A stretch of DNA of 64,000 nucleotides from an uncultured bacterium (GCA_949296425.1 CASFPN010000020.1:42271-106270), one strand, 5' to 3'. Shown: positions 17,882 through 26,482, counted from the first letter of the stretch. Notes: generated by a model from the letters alone, not told the origin. Numbers and translations are program-made.

Positions 17882-19215
17882 AAGATGCAGCAAGAGAATA
17901 TTACAGGAAAGTTTACGGGCAAAAAAGAGAGTTTGACTATATTCCTCCAAGCGGAAAATTGCTAGGCGAAGAAGAACTTCTTAATATGATTGATGCTTCA
18001 CTTGATATGTGGTTGACAGCAGGGAGATTTAACAGAGAATTTGAGAATAAATTCGCAAAATATATGGGAGTAAAATATGCTCTGTCAACAAATTCAGGTT
18101 CAAGTGCCAATTTGCTTGCATTTTCTGCTTTAACATCACATAAACTCGGGGAAAAAGCACTTAAAAAAGGGGATGAAGTTATTACAGTAGCCGCAGGCTT
18201 TCCGACTACAATTAATCCTATTATACAAAACGGTATGATACCTGTGTTTGTTGATTGTGAAATCGGAACATATAATATTGATGCCGATAAAATAGAAGAA
18301 GCAATAACAGATAAAACAAAAGCTATTTTTATTGCACATACACTGGGTAACAGCTATGACCTTGATAAGATTACCGTGCTTGCAGAAAAATATAATTTAT
18401 GGGTAATTGAAGATTCTTGCGATGCGTTGGGCGGTGAGTACAAAGGCAAAAAAATCGGAACAATAGGCCATATAGGAACATTCAGTTTTTATCCGGCACA
18501 TCACCTGACAATGGGAGAAGGCGGAGCAGTAATAACTAACGATCCGCTATTATACAAAATAATAATGTCATTCCGAGATTGGGGCAGAGATTGTTGCTGC
18601 CCGCCCGGGAAAGATGGTGTTTGCGGAAAAAGATTTTCACAACAGCTGGGAAATCTTCCTTTTGGTTACGATCATAAATACACTTATTCACATATAGGCT
18701 ATAACCTCAAAATTACTGATTGGCAAGCTGCATTAGGCTGTTCACAGATAGATAAACTTGACAATTTCTTAAAAATTCGACGCAGAAATGCGGAATTATT
18801 AACAGAATTACTTTCGGATTTGACTGATTACTTAATACTACCCGAGGTAAAAGAAGGGGTAAAACCGTCGTGGTTCGGCTATCTAATCTCGGTCAAAGAA
18901 AATGCTCCTTTTACAAAACAACAACTGGTAGAATATCTGGAAAACAACAAAATCGGGACACGTCAACTATTTGCGGGCAATATCTTAAGACAGCCTATGA
19001 TAGTTGATAATGATATTAATTTCAGAATAGGCAGTTCAAAAGTTCTAAATTCAAAAGAATTAAACGAAGAATATTATAAATTACTGCCAAATACTGAATT
19101 TATAATGAATCATACCTTCTGGGTCGGTACATTTCCGGCACTCGGAGAGATAGAAATTAAAAGGATTACAAATGCTATCCATACTTTTATAAATAAAAAA
19201 ATTGGAGTTATTTAA
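17854..19215 (+). CDS. rfbH: CDP-4-keto-6-deoxyglucose 3-dehydrase (E1), RfbH/DdhC type
   Basis: PMP- and [2Fe-2S]-dependent enzyme that removes the 3-hydroxyl of CDP-4-keto-6-deoxyglucose, giving a 3,6-dideoxy sugar. 453 residues. The usual PLP-binding lysine is replaced by histidine in SFYPAHHLTMGEGG (near residue 215), the hallmark of E1. The cysteine cluster RDCCCPPGKDGVCGKRF near residues 245-256 fits the iron-sulfur ligands. Start is GTG at 17854, with GAAGGA at proper spacing, inside the end of rfbG. A separate E3 reductase (ascD/ddhD type) is expected but not in the window. Confidence 0.93.
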   Translation: MEQELRNKVKDAAREYYRKVYGQKREFDYIPPSGKLLGEEELLNMIDASLDMWLTAGRFNREFENKFAKYMGVKYALSTNSGSSANLLAFSALTSHKLGEKALKKGDEVITVAAGFPTTINPIIQNGMIPVFVDCEIGTYNIDADKIEEAITDKTKAIFIAHTLGNSYDLDKITVLAEKYNLWVIEDSCDALGGEYKGKKIGTIGHIGTFSFYPAHHLTMGEGGAVITNDPLLYKIIMSFRDWGRDCCCPPGKDGVCGKRFSQQLGNLPFGYDHKYTYSHIGYNLKITDWQAALGCSQIDKLDNFLKIRRRNAELLTELLSDLTDYLILPEVKEGVKPSWFGYLISVKENAPFTKQQLVEYLENNKIGTRQLFAGNILRQPMIVDNDINFRIGSSKVLNSKELNEEYYKLLPNTEFIMNHTFWVGTFPALGEIEIKRITNAIHTFINKKIGVI

Positions 19216-19218
19216 TAA

Positions 19219-20025
19219 ATGGAAAAATTAAAAGAAGTTCGAAAAACAATTGTTGAAATGATACATAATGCAAATGTTTCGCACATTGGTTCAGCTATGA
19301 GTATAGTAGATATATTATATATGCTTTATTTTAAGGTAGCAAATATCACAAAGCAAAATATTAAAGATCCAAACAGAGATATTGTTATTCTTTCAAAAGG
19401 TCATTCAAGTGCAGCACTTTATTCGGTTTTATACCATAGAAATTTGATAACAAAAGAAATGATTGATAATTATTCAAAAGACAATGGAAGCTTACCATGC
19501 CATATAGATAAGGAAAAATCCCCTTTCTTTGAAGTATCTACAGGATCATTAGGACATGGTTTATCACTTGGTGTAGGTTTTGCTTTAGCAAAAAAAATAA
19601 ATAAGAATACAGGCAGAGTATATGTAATATGTGGCGATGGTGAAATGAATGAAGGTTCTGTGTGGGAAGCTATTATGTTTGCATCAACACACAAACTTGA
19701 TAATTTAACTTTAATTGTTGATTTTAATCACTTCCAAGCATTTGGCTCAACTAATTCTATAATAAATCAAAGCAATTTAGAAGAAAGGTTAAAAGCGTTT
19801 GGTTTTGATGCTCATACTATAAATGGACATGATTTCAAAATGATTGAACGGGCACTAATGTATAGAAGTTCTCTCAAATACTTAAAACAACCTGTTGCAA
19901 TTATTGCTAATACAGTTAAGGGTAAAGGTGTTTCCTTTATGGAAAATAAACTTGAATGGCATTATAAATCTCCAAATGATGAACAATTAGAAATTGCACT
20001 TCATGAAATTGAGGAGAAATATTAA
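19219..20025 (+). CDS. Transketolase, N-terminal (ThDP pyrophosphate-binding) subunit
   Basis: 268 residues covering the first third of a transketolase: SHIGSAMSIVDIL, LSKGHSSAALYSVL, TGSLGHGLSLGVG and the ThDP motif GDGEMNEGSVWEAIMFA running to the closing Asn in VDFNHFQ, near residues 138-168. Together with the next gene it forms a complete split transketolase. Being inside a CDP-dideoxysugar run, right after rfbH, it may transfer a two-carbon ketol unit onto a keto-sugar rather than act in the pentose phosphate pathway; that is inference. Glycine codons look shifted to GGT relative to the neighbouring genes, a possible sign of transfer. Confidence 0.88.
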   Translation: MEKLKEVRKTIVEMIHNANVSHIGSAMSIVDILYMLYFKVANITKQNIKDPNRDIVILSKGHSSAALYSVLYHRNLITKEMIDNYSKDNGSLPCHIDKEKSPFFEVSTGSLGHGLSLGVGFALAKKINKNTGRVYVICGDGEMNEGSVWEAIMFASTHKLDNLTLIVDFNHFQAFGSTNSIINQSNLEERLKAFGFDAHTINGHDFKMIERALMYRSSLKYLKQPVAIIANTVKGKGVSFMENKLEWHYKSPNDEQLEIALHEIEEKY

Positions 20026-20909
20026 TGAGAAAAACATTTATAAATACTTTGATAGAATTAACAAGAAAAGATAAAGATATAGTTTTAATAACTCCTGATA
20101 TGGGCTTTTCAGTATTAGAACCATTTTTTGAAGAATTTCCAGAACGTTCTTTCAATGCAGGTGTTGCTGAACAAAATGCAATAACTATGGCTGCAGGATT
20201 AGCACTTGCAGGGAAAAAACCTTATGTTTACACAATTATTCCATTTTTAATTGAAAGAGCCTTTGAACAAGTAAAACTTGATATTGCCTATATGAATACA
20301 AATGTTAAATTGGTAGGAATTGGTGCAGGTTTTACTTATGGCTCAGCAGGTGCAACACACCATGCAATAGAAGATATTGCTTTAATGCGTGCATTACCAA
20401 ATATGATGATTTGTTGTCCTGGGGATAATAACGAAGCAGAACAGATTGTTCGTCAATCCGTACTAAATAATAAACCTATGTATATAAGAATTGGACGTCA
20501 TAATAGAGGGGTTATTAATAATGAAAAAATTAAAATAGGAAAGGCATCAGTTATTGAAAACGGTGAAGATATAGCAATAATTTCAACCAGCAATATGTTG
20601 CCTGATGCTGCATATTATTGCAGGCAATTAAAAGAACAGGGTAAAAAGCCTTATTTAATCAGTATGCATACGGTTAAACCGCTAGATAAAGCTCTTATTT
20701 TAAAGCTTATAGATAAAGGCGTAGAAATTCAAACAATGGAAGAACACTCTATAATTGGCGGATTAGGCAGTGCAGTGGCAGAAGTTATTGCCGAATCAGG
20801 TAAAGGTGTCAAATTCAAAAGAATAGGTATCCCTGATAAATTCTCGCATTTTATCGGCAGTCAAAAATATATTAAAAAGCAGTTTGGACTCTACTACGGT
20901 GAGGATTAA
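20025..20909 (+). CDS. Transketolase, C-terminal (pyrimidine-binding plus C-terminal domain) subunit
   Basis: 294 residues carrying the remaining two transketolase domains. The pyrimidine-binding domain has DKDIVLITPDMG and the catalytic glutamate in FNAGVAEQNAITMAAGLAL, with GAGFTYGSAGATHHAIEDIALMR after it. The C-terminal domain holds the segment ISMHTVKPLDKALI and GGLGSAVAEVIAE. The start ATG overlaps the stop of the N-terminal subunit gene by one base, so the two are made together. Like its partner it resembles DXS/transketolase split subunits found in sugar and cofactor clusters. Confidence 0.88.
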   Translation: MRKTFINTLIELTRKDKDIVLITPDMGFSVLEPFFEEFPERSFNAGVAEQNAITMAAGLALAGKKPYVYTIIPFLIERAFEQVKLDIAYMNTNVKLVGIGAGFTYGSAGATHHAIEDIALMRALPNMMICCPGDNNEAEQIVRQSVLNNKPMYIRIGRHNRGVINNEKIKIGKASVIENGEDIAIISTSNMLPDAAYYCRQLKEQGKKPYLISMHTVKPLDKALILKLIDKGVEIQTMEEHSIIGGLGSAVAEVIAESGKGVKFKRIGIPDKFSHFIGSQKYIKKQFGLYYGED

Positions 20910-21758
20910 ATGAAAAATATATTATTAACCGGTTCAGGAGGCTTCATCGGATCTCATTTAAAAATACACTTAAAAGATAAATTTAATTTACTAACACCCA
21001 GAAGTTATGAATTAAATTTACTCGATAATAATTCTTTAGAAAAATTTTTTTGTAAACATAAAATTGAATTTATTATACATTCTGCTTCTTGCGGTGTTAG
21101 AATAACACCCGATGCAACATTAGATGATGTTGCAAAACCTAATATTCAAATGTTTAATAATCTTGCAAACTTTGTAAACAATAACTGCCCTATGATAACC
21201 CTTGGTTCCGGTGCGGAGTATGACAAATCAAGGCCTTTAATCCATATTAAAGAAGACGAATTCGGGAAATTTATTCCAAAAGATCCGTACGGATATTCTA
21301 AATACATAATTTCAAAAGAAATTGAAAAACGCGAGCATATATTAAATTTACGCATATTTGGGATCTACGGGCAAAATGAACATTGTTCAAGAGTTACCAG
21401 TTCTATTATCAACGCAAATCTAAAAAAAGAACCAGTAATATTAAATCAAAATGTTAAATTCAGCTTTATTTGGATTGATGATTTTTGCAAAATTGTGGAA
21501 TATTTTATAAATAACAGAACGGAAGAAAAATTTTTGAATATTGCCGGCTCGGAAAGTATCGAAATTGTAGATTTAGCTAAAATTGTAAACAATTTTTCCG
21601 ATTATAAATCAGAAATTATCGTAAAAAAGGATGGATTAAACAACGAATATACTGCTGACAATTCAAAGCTTATGAAGGAACTGAATGAATTTGAATTCAC
21701 AAGTTATGAAAAAGGATTAAAAATTTTGTCAACATATATTAAAAAATCTCTTATCTAA
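20910..21758 (+). CDS. NAD-dependent epimerase/dehydratase (extended SDR)
   Basis: 282 residues. Rossmann motif LLTGSGGFIGSHL at the N-terminus and catalytic YGYSKYIISK near residue 133. A SASCGVRITPD loop, LRIFGIYG and FIWIDDFCKIVEYF belong to nucleotide-sugar SDRs. It directly follows the transketolase genes with no gap and closes the cluster, so the natural guess is reduction of the 4-keto group (or epimerisation) of the CDP-linked 3,6-dideoxy or branched sugar, as RfbJ- or YerF-type enzymes do. The exact product is not predictable here. Confidence 0.75.
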   Translation: MKNILLTGSGGFIGSHLKIHLKDKFNLLTPRSYELNLLDNNSLEKFFCKHKIEFIIHSASCGVRITPDATLDDVAKPNIQMFNNLANFVNNNCPMITLGSGAEYDKSRPLIHIKEDEFGKFIPKDPYGYSKYIISKEIEKREHILNLRIFGIYGQNEHCSRVTSSIINANLKKEPVILNQNVKFSFIWIDDFCKIVEYFINNRTEEKFLNIAGSESIEIVDLAKIVNNFSDYKSEIIVKKDGLNNEYTADNSKLMKELNEFEFTSYEKGLKILSTYIKKSLI

Positions 21759-21772
21759 AAAATTTTGAGAGA

Positions 21773-21902
21773 TATATCACAGTTTACACAAAACAATATC
21801 TAAATTGTCACCCTGAACTCGTTTCAGGGTCTAACTGTTATGAGATGCTAAAACTAGTTCAGCATGACGTTTTCACACATAATTGGTGTAAACTGCGATA
21901 TA
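21773..21902. mobile_element. 130-bp inverted-repeat element, copy A
   Basis: Ends are the inverted repeats TATATCACAGTTTACAC (21773-21789) and GTGTAAACTGCGATATA (21886-21902), each with TA at the outer edge as expected for a TA target. Inside are two palindromes of the CCTGAAC...GTTTCAGG type. Its reverse complement matches the element at 40013-40142 at about 127 of 130 positions by eye. No ORF. It lies between the SDR gene and the convergent hydG end. Similarity weakly continues into the flanking TCCC/GGGA bases, so the true borders may be some bases further out. Confidence 0.85.
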
Positions 21903-21925
21903 ATTCCCAAAATTTTAAATATAAT

Positions 21926-23344
21926 TTAAAATTTAAAATTTCTTTCGCCTTTTTCAATTTTTTCCAAGTTTTCTTTTACTTTATTTTTAATTTCTTCTGA
22001 TTCAATTTTTTCAATTTCCTGCAAAATCAGGGCATCCCCGACTTTTCTTGTTTCAGGTGACGCATAATCAGCCAAATATTCTTTTAAAGTCATAATTGCA
22101 TTCGGCTGACAGAAGTTATGAATTTGCTGGCTTTTACAAATTTCCATAAATCTGTCGCCTGTCCTTCCGCTGCCGTAACAAGCAGTACAAAAGCTCGGCA
22201 GATAACCGAGTTCCATAAGCCATTTTAAAACCTCATCTAAAGGTCTTCTGTCAGAAACATCAAATTGTGCTGAATCATCTTTTTCGGGCATAGGTTTAAA
22301 ATAGCCTCCGACACTGGTTTTAGAGCCGCCTGATATCTGAGAAATACCAAGATGCAGCATACGTGCTCTGCATTCTTCGCTTTCTCTTGTTGAAATTATC
22401 ATGCCTGTATAAGGCACAGCAATCCTGATACAGGCAACAATTTTTGCAAATGTGTCATCATCAATTCCATTGTCAAAAGTTTGAGGATCAATATCATCCG
22501 CTTTTTTAATTCGCGGAACACTTATTGTATGCGGTCCTACTCCAAATACAGCTTCTAAGTGTTCAGCATGCATTAAAAGTCCGGTAAATTCATACCTGTA
22601 GGATTCCAGACCGTACAAAACGCCTAAACCTACATCGTCAATACCGCCCTGCATAGCTCTGTCCATTGCTTCTGTATGATATTTGTAATTATGTTTTGGA
22701 CCTGTCGGATGGAGTTTTTCATAACTTTCTTTATTATAAGTTTCCTGAAACAAAATATAAGTTCCGATACCTGCTTCATGCAGTTTTTTATAATTTTCAA
22801 CGGTTGTTGCTGCTATATTGACATTTATACGGCGAATAGCACCGTTTTTATGTTTTATTCCGTAAATTGTTTTTATGGAATCCAAAATATATTCAATCGG
22901 ATTGTTAACGGGATCTTCACCGGATTCAATTGCAAGGCGTTTATGTCCCATATCCTGAAGTGCTATAACTTCATTTTTTATTTCTTCCTGAGTAAGTTTT
23001 TTTCGCGGAATATGTTTATTTTTAGCATGATAAGGGCAATAAACACAACCGTTAACGCAGTAATTTGACAAATAAAGAGGCGCAAACAAGACAATTCTGT
23101 TTCCGTAATAATCTTTCTTTATCTTTTCGGCTAACTTAAATATCTCATTATTTTTTTCTTCATCATCACATGCCAGAAGAACTGAAGCTTCTCTGTGTGT
23201 TAAACCTTTTCCTAATTTTGCTTTATGAATTATTTTATCAATAAGATTAATATTATTTTTATTTTCATCCGCATATTTCAAAGTATCAAGAATTTCTTCA
23301 TGACAAATAAATTCATCGGCATCGTGTGATTTTGGATTATACAT
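21926..23344 (-). CDS. hydG: [FeFe]-hydrogenase H-cluster maturase HydG (radical SAM tyrosine lyase)
   Basis: Splits tyrosine to give the CO and cyanide ligands of the hydrogenase H-cluster. 472 residues, normal. The radical-SAM cluster is C96-VNG-C100-VY-C103, and the second, C-terminal cluster is C386-TA-C389 with C412 (Cx2Cx22C), the pattern that separates HydG from ThiH. Further family markers are ESGEDP, YILFQETYN and GVGPHTISVPR. An excellent AGGAGGAAG site precedes the ATG. hydE, hydF and the hydrogenase itself are not in the window; the TM1266-like protein at 55324-55560 may belong to the same system. Confidence 0.95.
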   Translation of the reverse strand: MYNPKSHDADEFICHEEILDTLKYADENKNNINLIDKIIHKAKLGKGLTHREASVLLACDDEEKNNEIFKLAEKIKKDYYGNRIVLFAPLYLSNYCVNGCVYCPYHAKNKHIPRKKLTQEEIKNEVIALQDMGHKRLAIESGEDPVNNPIEYILDSIKTIYGIKHKNGAIRRINVNIAATTVENYKKLHEAGIGTYILFQETYNKESYEKLHPTGPKHNYKYHTEAMDRAMQGGIDDVGLGVLYGLESYRYEFTGLLMHAEHLEAVFGVGPHTISVPRIKKADDIDPQTFDNGIDDDTFAKIVACIRIAVPYTGMIISTRESEECRARMLHLGISQISGGSKTSVGGYFKPMPEKDDSAQFDVSDRRPLDEVLKWLMELGYLPSFCTACYGSGRTGDRFMEICKSQQIHNFCQPNAIMTLKEYLADYASPETRKVGDALILQEIEKIESEEIKNKVKENLEKIEKGERNFKF

Positions 23345-23398
23345 AGCCTTCCTCCTAAGTCCAACATCATGATAAACCTGTAAAAATAAAAAGTAAAG

Positions 23399-24451
23399 TT
23401 ATCTTGTGACAATACCGCCGCCAATCAAATGGAGATCGTTCATATCATAAAATACACATGATTGTCCTGATGTAACGGAATTTACCGGTTCATAAAAACT
23501 CACATCTGCACATTCATTTATAATTCGGATATGAGCTTTTCTTGGAGTCATATTATAGCGAATTTTTACCATCGCGTCAAATTCATCCGCTTTTAACGGA
23601 TAAGAAAAACTTAAATCGCAAGCTCTGAGAGCCTGTTTATAATTATCTTCTTCTCGCCCGACATAAACAATATTTTTTTCGGCGTCAATATCAATCACAT
23701 AAAGAGGATATGGAGCGGCAATTCCGATTCCTTTTCTCTGCCCTATAGTGTATTGATAACATCCTTGATGCTCTCCCCATTTTTTACCGGTTAGAATATC
23801 TATAAAATCGCCTTTTTGAGCCCCGAATTTGTCTATCAAATATTTTTTTGCAGTAACCGGCTTTTGAATAAAGCAAATGTCCTGGCTTTCCTTAGAGTCT
23901 TTTGGAGGTAAATCATTTTCAAAGGCAATTTTTTTAACTTCTTCCTTATCATAATGATAAAGAGGGAAAAAAGTTTTAGACAATTGTTTTTGTGATAAAC
24001 GATAAAGAAAATAAAGTTGATCTTTATGTTCATCTTTTGCTGGATAAAGTTTATAAAAACCTTCAATATATCTAATATCGGCATAATGTCCTGTTGCAAA
24101 AACATCAGCACTTAATTGATTTATTGCGTAATCAAAAAGAAAACCCCATTTTATAAACTCATTGCACATTATGCAGGGATTAGGAGTATAGCCGAATTTA
24201 TAAGAATTTTCAAAATACCTGATAACCTTATCTTTAAACAATTCAGTCACATCACAGATATAATGTTCAATTCCGAGTTTTTCGGCAACTCTTGTTGCAT
24301 TTTGAACAACAGCCCGAGCAGAATCAGTGTTAATCATTTTTCCTGTCAGACCTATAACTCTATATCCTTGCTGTTGTAATAAAAGAGCCGCAACAGAACT
24401 GTCAACCCCTCCGCTCATAGCAACAACTGCTGTTTGTTTAATATTATCCAT
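23399..24451 (-). CDS. mnmA: tRNA-specific 2-thiouridylase MnmA
   Basis: Adds sulfur to U34 of Lys, Glu and Gln tRNAs. About 350 residues. PP-loop ATPase motif AMSGGVDSSVAALL near residue 12, catalytic cysteine in TPNPCIMCNEFIKWG, second catalytic cysteine in ESQDICFI, and the C-terminal beta-barrel with IGQRKGIGI. I place the start at 24451 (MDNIKQTAVV): upstream in-frame codons overlap the next gene and the promoter. A TATAAT box ends six bases before this ATG, so a leaderless transcript is likely. Confidence 0.95.
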   Translation of the reverse strand: MDNIKQTAVVAMSGGVDSSVAALLLQQQGYRVIGLTGKMINTDSARAVVQNATRVAEKLGIEHYICDVTELFKDKVIRYFENSYKFGYTPNPCIMCNEFIKWGFLFDYAINQLSADVFATGHYADIRYIEGFYKLYPAKDEHKDQLYFLYRLSQKQLSKTFFPLYHYDKEEVKKIAFENDLPPKDSKESQDICFIQKPVTAKKYLIDKFGAQKGDFIDILTGKKWGEHQGCYQYTIGQRKGIGIAAPYPLYVIDIDAEKNIVYVGREEDNYKQALRACDLSFSYPLKADEFDAMVKIRYNMTPRKAHIRIINECADVSFYEPVNSVTSGQSCVFYDMNDLHLIGGGIVTR

Positions 24452-24457
24452 AACTAA

Positions 24458-24463
24458 ATTATA
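24458..24463 (-). promoter_or_regulatory. -10 box of mnmA, leaderless
   Basis: TATAAT on the minus strand (24463-24458), followed by TTAGTT and the ATG at 24451. No Shine-Dalgarno is present and no good -35 hexamer was found at 16-18 bp. Confidence 0.5.
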
Positions 24464-24477
24464 CAACAAAGAAATTA

Positions 24478-25272
24478 TTAAGGCAGACAATCGAAATAAG
24501 TTTTAGAACTGTCATACGGGCATTCATTTTTCAAAGCATAATAAGAACAGCCAATGCCGTTTGCTTTCTGGCTTGAGGTCAAATTACACGGGTTTCCGGC
24601 TCTTTCTTTAACGTATTCTTTGCCTTCATCGTATTCTATATTATCAAGCTCTTCATCGGACAATATTTCCGGCTTATTAGTCGCAGCTGCCAGAGCATCA
24701 TTTTTAGAATTTATCTTAAAAACAAATATGTCATGTCCTAATTTATTAGGTTTTTTGGAACCATTTGTATCTATACCTGCATAAATATTCCTTTCATTTA
24801 TTTCAAAACTAATATAACTTCCATCCGGCATAGCGTAAGTATTAAATATAGAACCACCAATTCCTGCAAGATCATTAACAGCTACAGATTGTTTATTATT
24901 GTATGTTTTTATAATTTCACCTCTTTTTCGGTCAACGAAATTTTGAGTCACTTTATAATTAGAATTTATACCTTTATTTATCAAACTTTTAAACAAAATC
25001 TCATAACATTCTTTAGCGTGATCATATGGCTTACCGCTGTTGATATCATACGGATAGTATGCACAATACTGTGCAAAATTATCAATTCCTGAATCAGCCT
25101 TTGCTTTTAAAACAGCCTGAGAAACAACAGATATTGATTTTTTGTATTGAGTTTCAAGTGCTTTGTTTTGGAATTTATGAATTAATGACGGCATTGTCAT
25201 AGCAGCAACAACACCTATTATGCCGAGGGTAATGAGAACTTCTGCAAGAGTAAACGCGGCTTTCTTTTTCAT
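24478..25272 (-). CDS. Type II secretion / type IV pilin-like protein
   Basis: Secreted or pilus-like protein with a class III (prepilin) leader: MKKKAAFTLAEVLITLG, then the hydrophobic helix IIGVVAAMTMPSLI. A prepilin peptidase would cut before the Phe of FTLAE, with Glu at +5. The mature part is about 250 residues, with cysteines near the C-terminus (NPCNL, IGCSYY, NECPYD, FDCLP) that may pair. I chose M at 25272; an upstream ATG at 25314 in a repeat-derived extension is an alternative. The reading frame before that (MLNLFQHL...) is translated repeat DNA. The same leader occurs in the gene at 63116-63823. Confidence 0.85.
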   Translation of the reverse strand: MKKKAAFTLAEVLITLGIIGVVAAMTMPSLIHKFQNKALETQYKKSISVVSQAVLKAKADSGIDNFAQYCAYYPYDINSGKPYDHAKECYEILFKSLINKGINSNYKVTQNFVDRKRGEIIKTYNNKQSVAVNDLAGIGGSIFNTYAMPDGSYISFEINERNIYAGIDTNGSKKPNKLGHDIFVFKINSKNDALAAATNKPEILSDEELDNIEYDEGKEYVKERAGNPCNLTSSQKANGIGCSYYALKNECPYDSSKTYFDCLP

Positions 25273-25611
25273 TGAAGAGTGAAGGGGGGAAACATCTATT
25301 TTTTCCTTCTCCATTAATCCCTCTCCCGAGAGAGGGAAAAGATTTTCGATAATAGCTTCGCAACTTTGCCTCTTGGCATCTTTGTATCTAATGAAGAGAT
25401 GCTGAAACAAGTTCAGCATGAAATTTCTTAAACAAGCTTGACCTCTTGTCCTCCTGCCTTCCTGACCTCGGGCTAGCCGAGATGTGCCCCCCCCCCGAAA
25501 GGCTCAAGCTCACTATTTATAACGTTTTTAGGCTCTTTCATCTTTTTCAACTCCTTATTTATTAAACTATATATTATTATATACTATTTTTTAACTTTTT
25601 TCAAGAACCTA
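25273..25611. repeat. 339-bp intergenic stretch built of palindromic repeat fragments
   Basis: No gene. It contains a hairpin TCCCTCTC/GAGAGGGA (25318-25337, loop CCGA), a palindrome ATGCTGAA...TTCAGCAT (25399-25419) of the same CTGAAC/GTTCAG type as inside the mobile elements, the palindromic CTCGGGCTAGCCGAG region (25467-25481), and a run of ten C (25487-25496). The pseudopilin frame remains open through the first part, which is why spurious N-terminal extensions appear there. The last ~100 bases before dgkA are plain AT-rich sequence. Confidence 0.6.
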
Positions 25612-25989
25612 TTATGAAAAAATATTATATAAAGCCGAGCCAAATAATAAGATTCCTATTATTATAGCAACGACAGATGCAAACATAACGGCACCGGCAG
25701 ATATATCTTTCGCCATACCCACAAGTCTTGAATATCTGTTATGGAAAACAGCGTCAAGAGAAAACTCCACAGCAGAATTCAACATTTCCGTAACTATTAC
25801 AAATGCAATTGTCAAAAGCAATATACAAATTCTTTCCAGACTAAAATCCATAATTTTTGCCAATATTAAAACAGCCATGGCAATACAAAAATGTACCCGT
25901 ATATTTCGTTCGGATTTCAGTACGATACGCATTCCCTTTCTTGCATTTTTGAAGGTATTTGTAAATCCTTGCTGTTTAAATTTTGTCAT
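25612..25989 (-). CDS. dgkA: Diacylglycerol/undecaprenol kinase (DagK family)
   Basis: Small inner-membrane kinase of 125 residues with three transmembrane helices and the family motifs FKNARKGMRIVLKSERNIRVH at the N-terminus, EMLNSAVEFSLDAV (catalytic Glu-Asn) and AKDISAGAVM. In Gram-positive and cyanobacterial relatives this family phosphorylates undecaprenol or diacylglycerol, recycling lipid carriers. Its start overlaps the end of ybeY by 14 bases, and the order pgpH-ybeY-dgkA is a common conserved operon. Confidence 0.9.
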   Translation of the reverse strand: MTKFKQQGFTNTFKNARKGMRIVLKSERNIRVHFCIAMAVLILAKIMDFSLERICILLLTIAFVIVTEMLNSAVEFSLDAVFHNRYSRLVGMAKDISAGAVMFASVVAIIIGILLFGSALYNIFS

Positions 25990-26482
25990 ATCCGATACTT
26001 TCCAGCGCTTTATTTTGTAAATCTATAATAAAATTATAATCTTCTTCACTCTGATGGTCAAATCCAAGTAAATGTAATATACCATGACTTATAAGAAACA
26101 GAAGTTCATGTTCTTTTGTAATTTTTTTCTTTTCCGCCTCATCTATAACTTTATCAAGAGCTATTATAACTTCACCAAGATTTATTTCTCCGTCAAAAAT
26201 AAATTTTTCATCACTGTCCGCAAAAATTGCAAATGTGATAATATCCGCCGGGTAATCCTTGTTTCTGTATTCTTTGTTTATTTTATGTGTTTTTTTGCTG
26301 TCACAGTATAAAAAGTCAAAAGAAATCGTATCATAGTCAAAACCTTTTAAACAACATTTTTCGTAAACATCAGGGAAAGAAAGATAATATTTCAAAATCG
26401 AACGCGCATTATCTATAAAAGCTTTTTCATCAATTTCCCAGCCTTCGTAAATGTTTTCACTAAATATATTAAAATCAGGCAT
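25976..26482 (-). CDS. ybeY: Endoribonuclease YbeY (rRNA maturation factor)
   Basis: Zinc-dependent RNase involved in 16S rRNA 3'-end maturation and ribosome quality control. The metal motif HGILHLLGFDH is complete (H-x3-H-x5-H), preceded by the family segment YPADIITFAIF and DGEINLGEVIIAL. I chose ATG at 26482 (MPDFNIFSEN, 168 residues) because GAGGAT lies five bases before it; longer versions run into the upstream pgpH gene. It overlaps pgpH by eight bases and dgkA by 14, so all three are co-translated. Confidence 0.93.
   Translation of the reverse strand: MPDFNIFSENIYEGWEIDEKAFIDNARSILKYYLSFPDVYEKCCLKGFDYDTISFDFLYCDSKKTHKINKEYRNKDYPADIITFAIFADSDEKFIFDGEINLGEVIIALDKVIDEAEKKKITKEHELLFLISHGILHLLGFDHQSEEDYNFIIDLQNKALESIGYDKI

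Noticed and set aside
25273..25419. N-terminal extension MLNLFQHLFIRYKD of the pseudopilin
   Set aside because: It comes from a palindromic repeat and a CCCTCTC hairpin; the prepilin leader starts at MKKKAAFTLAE.
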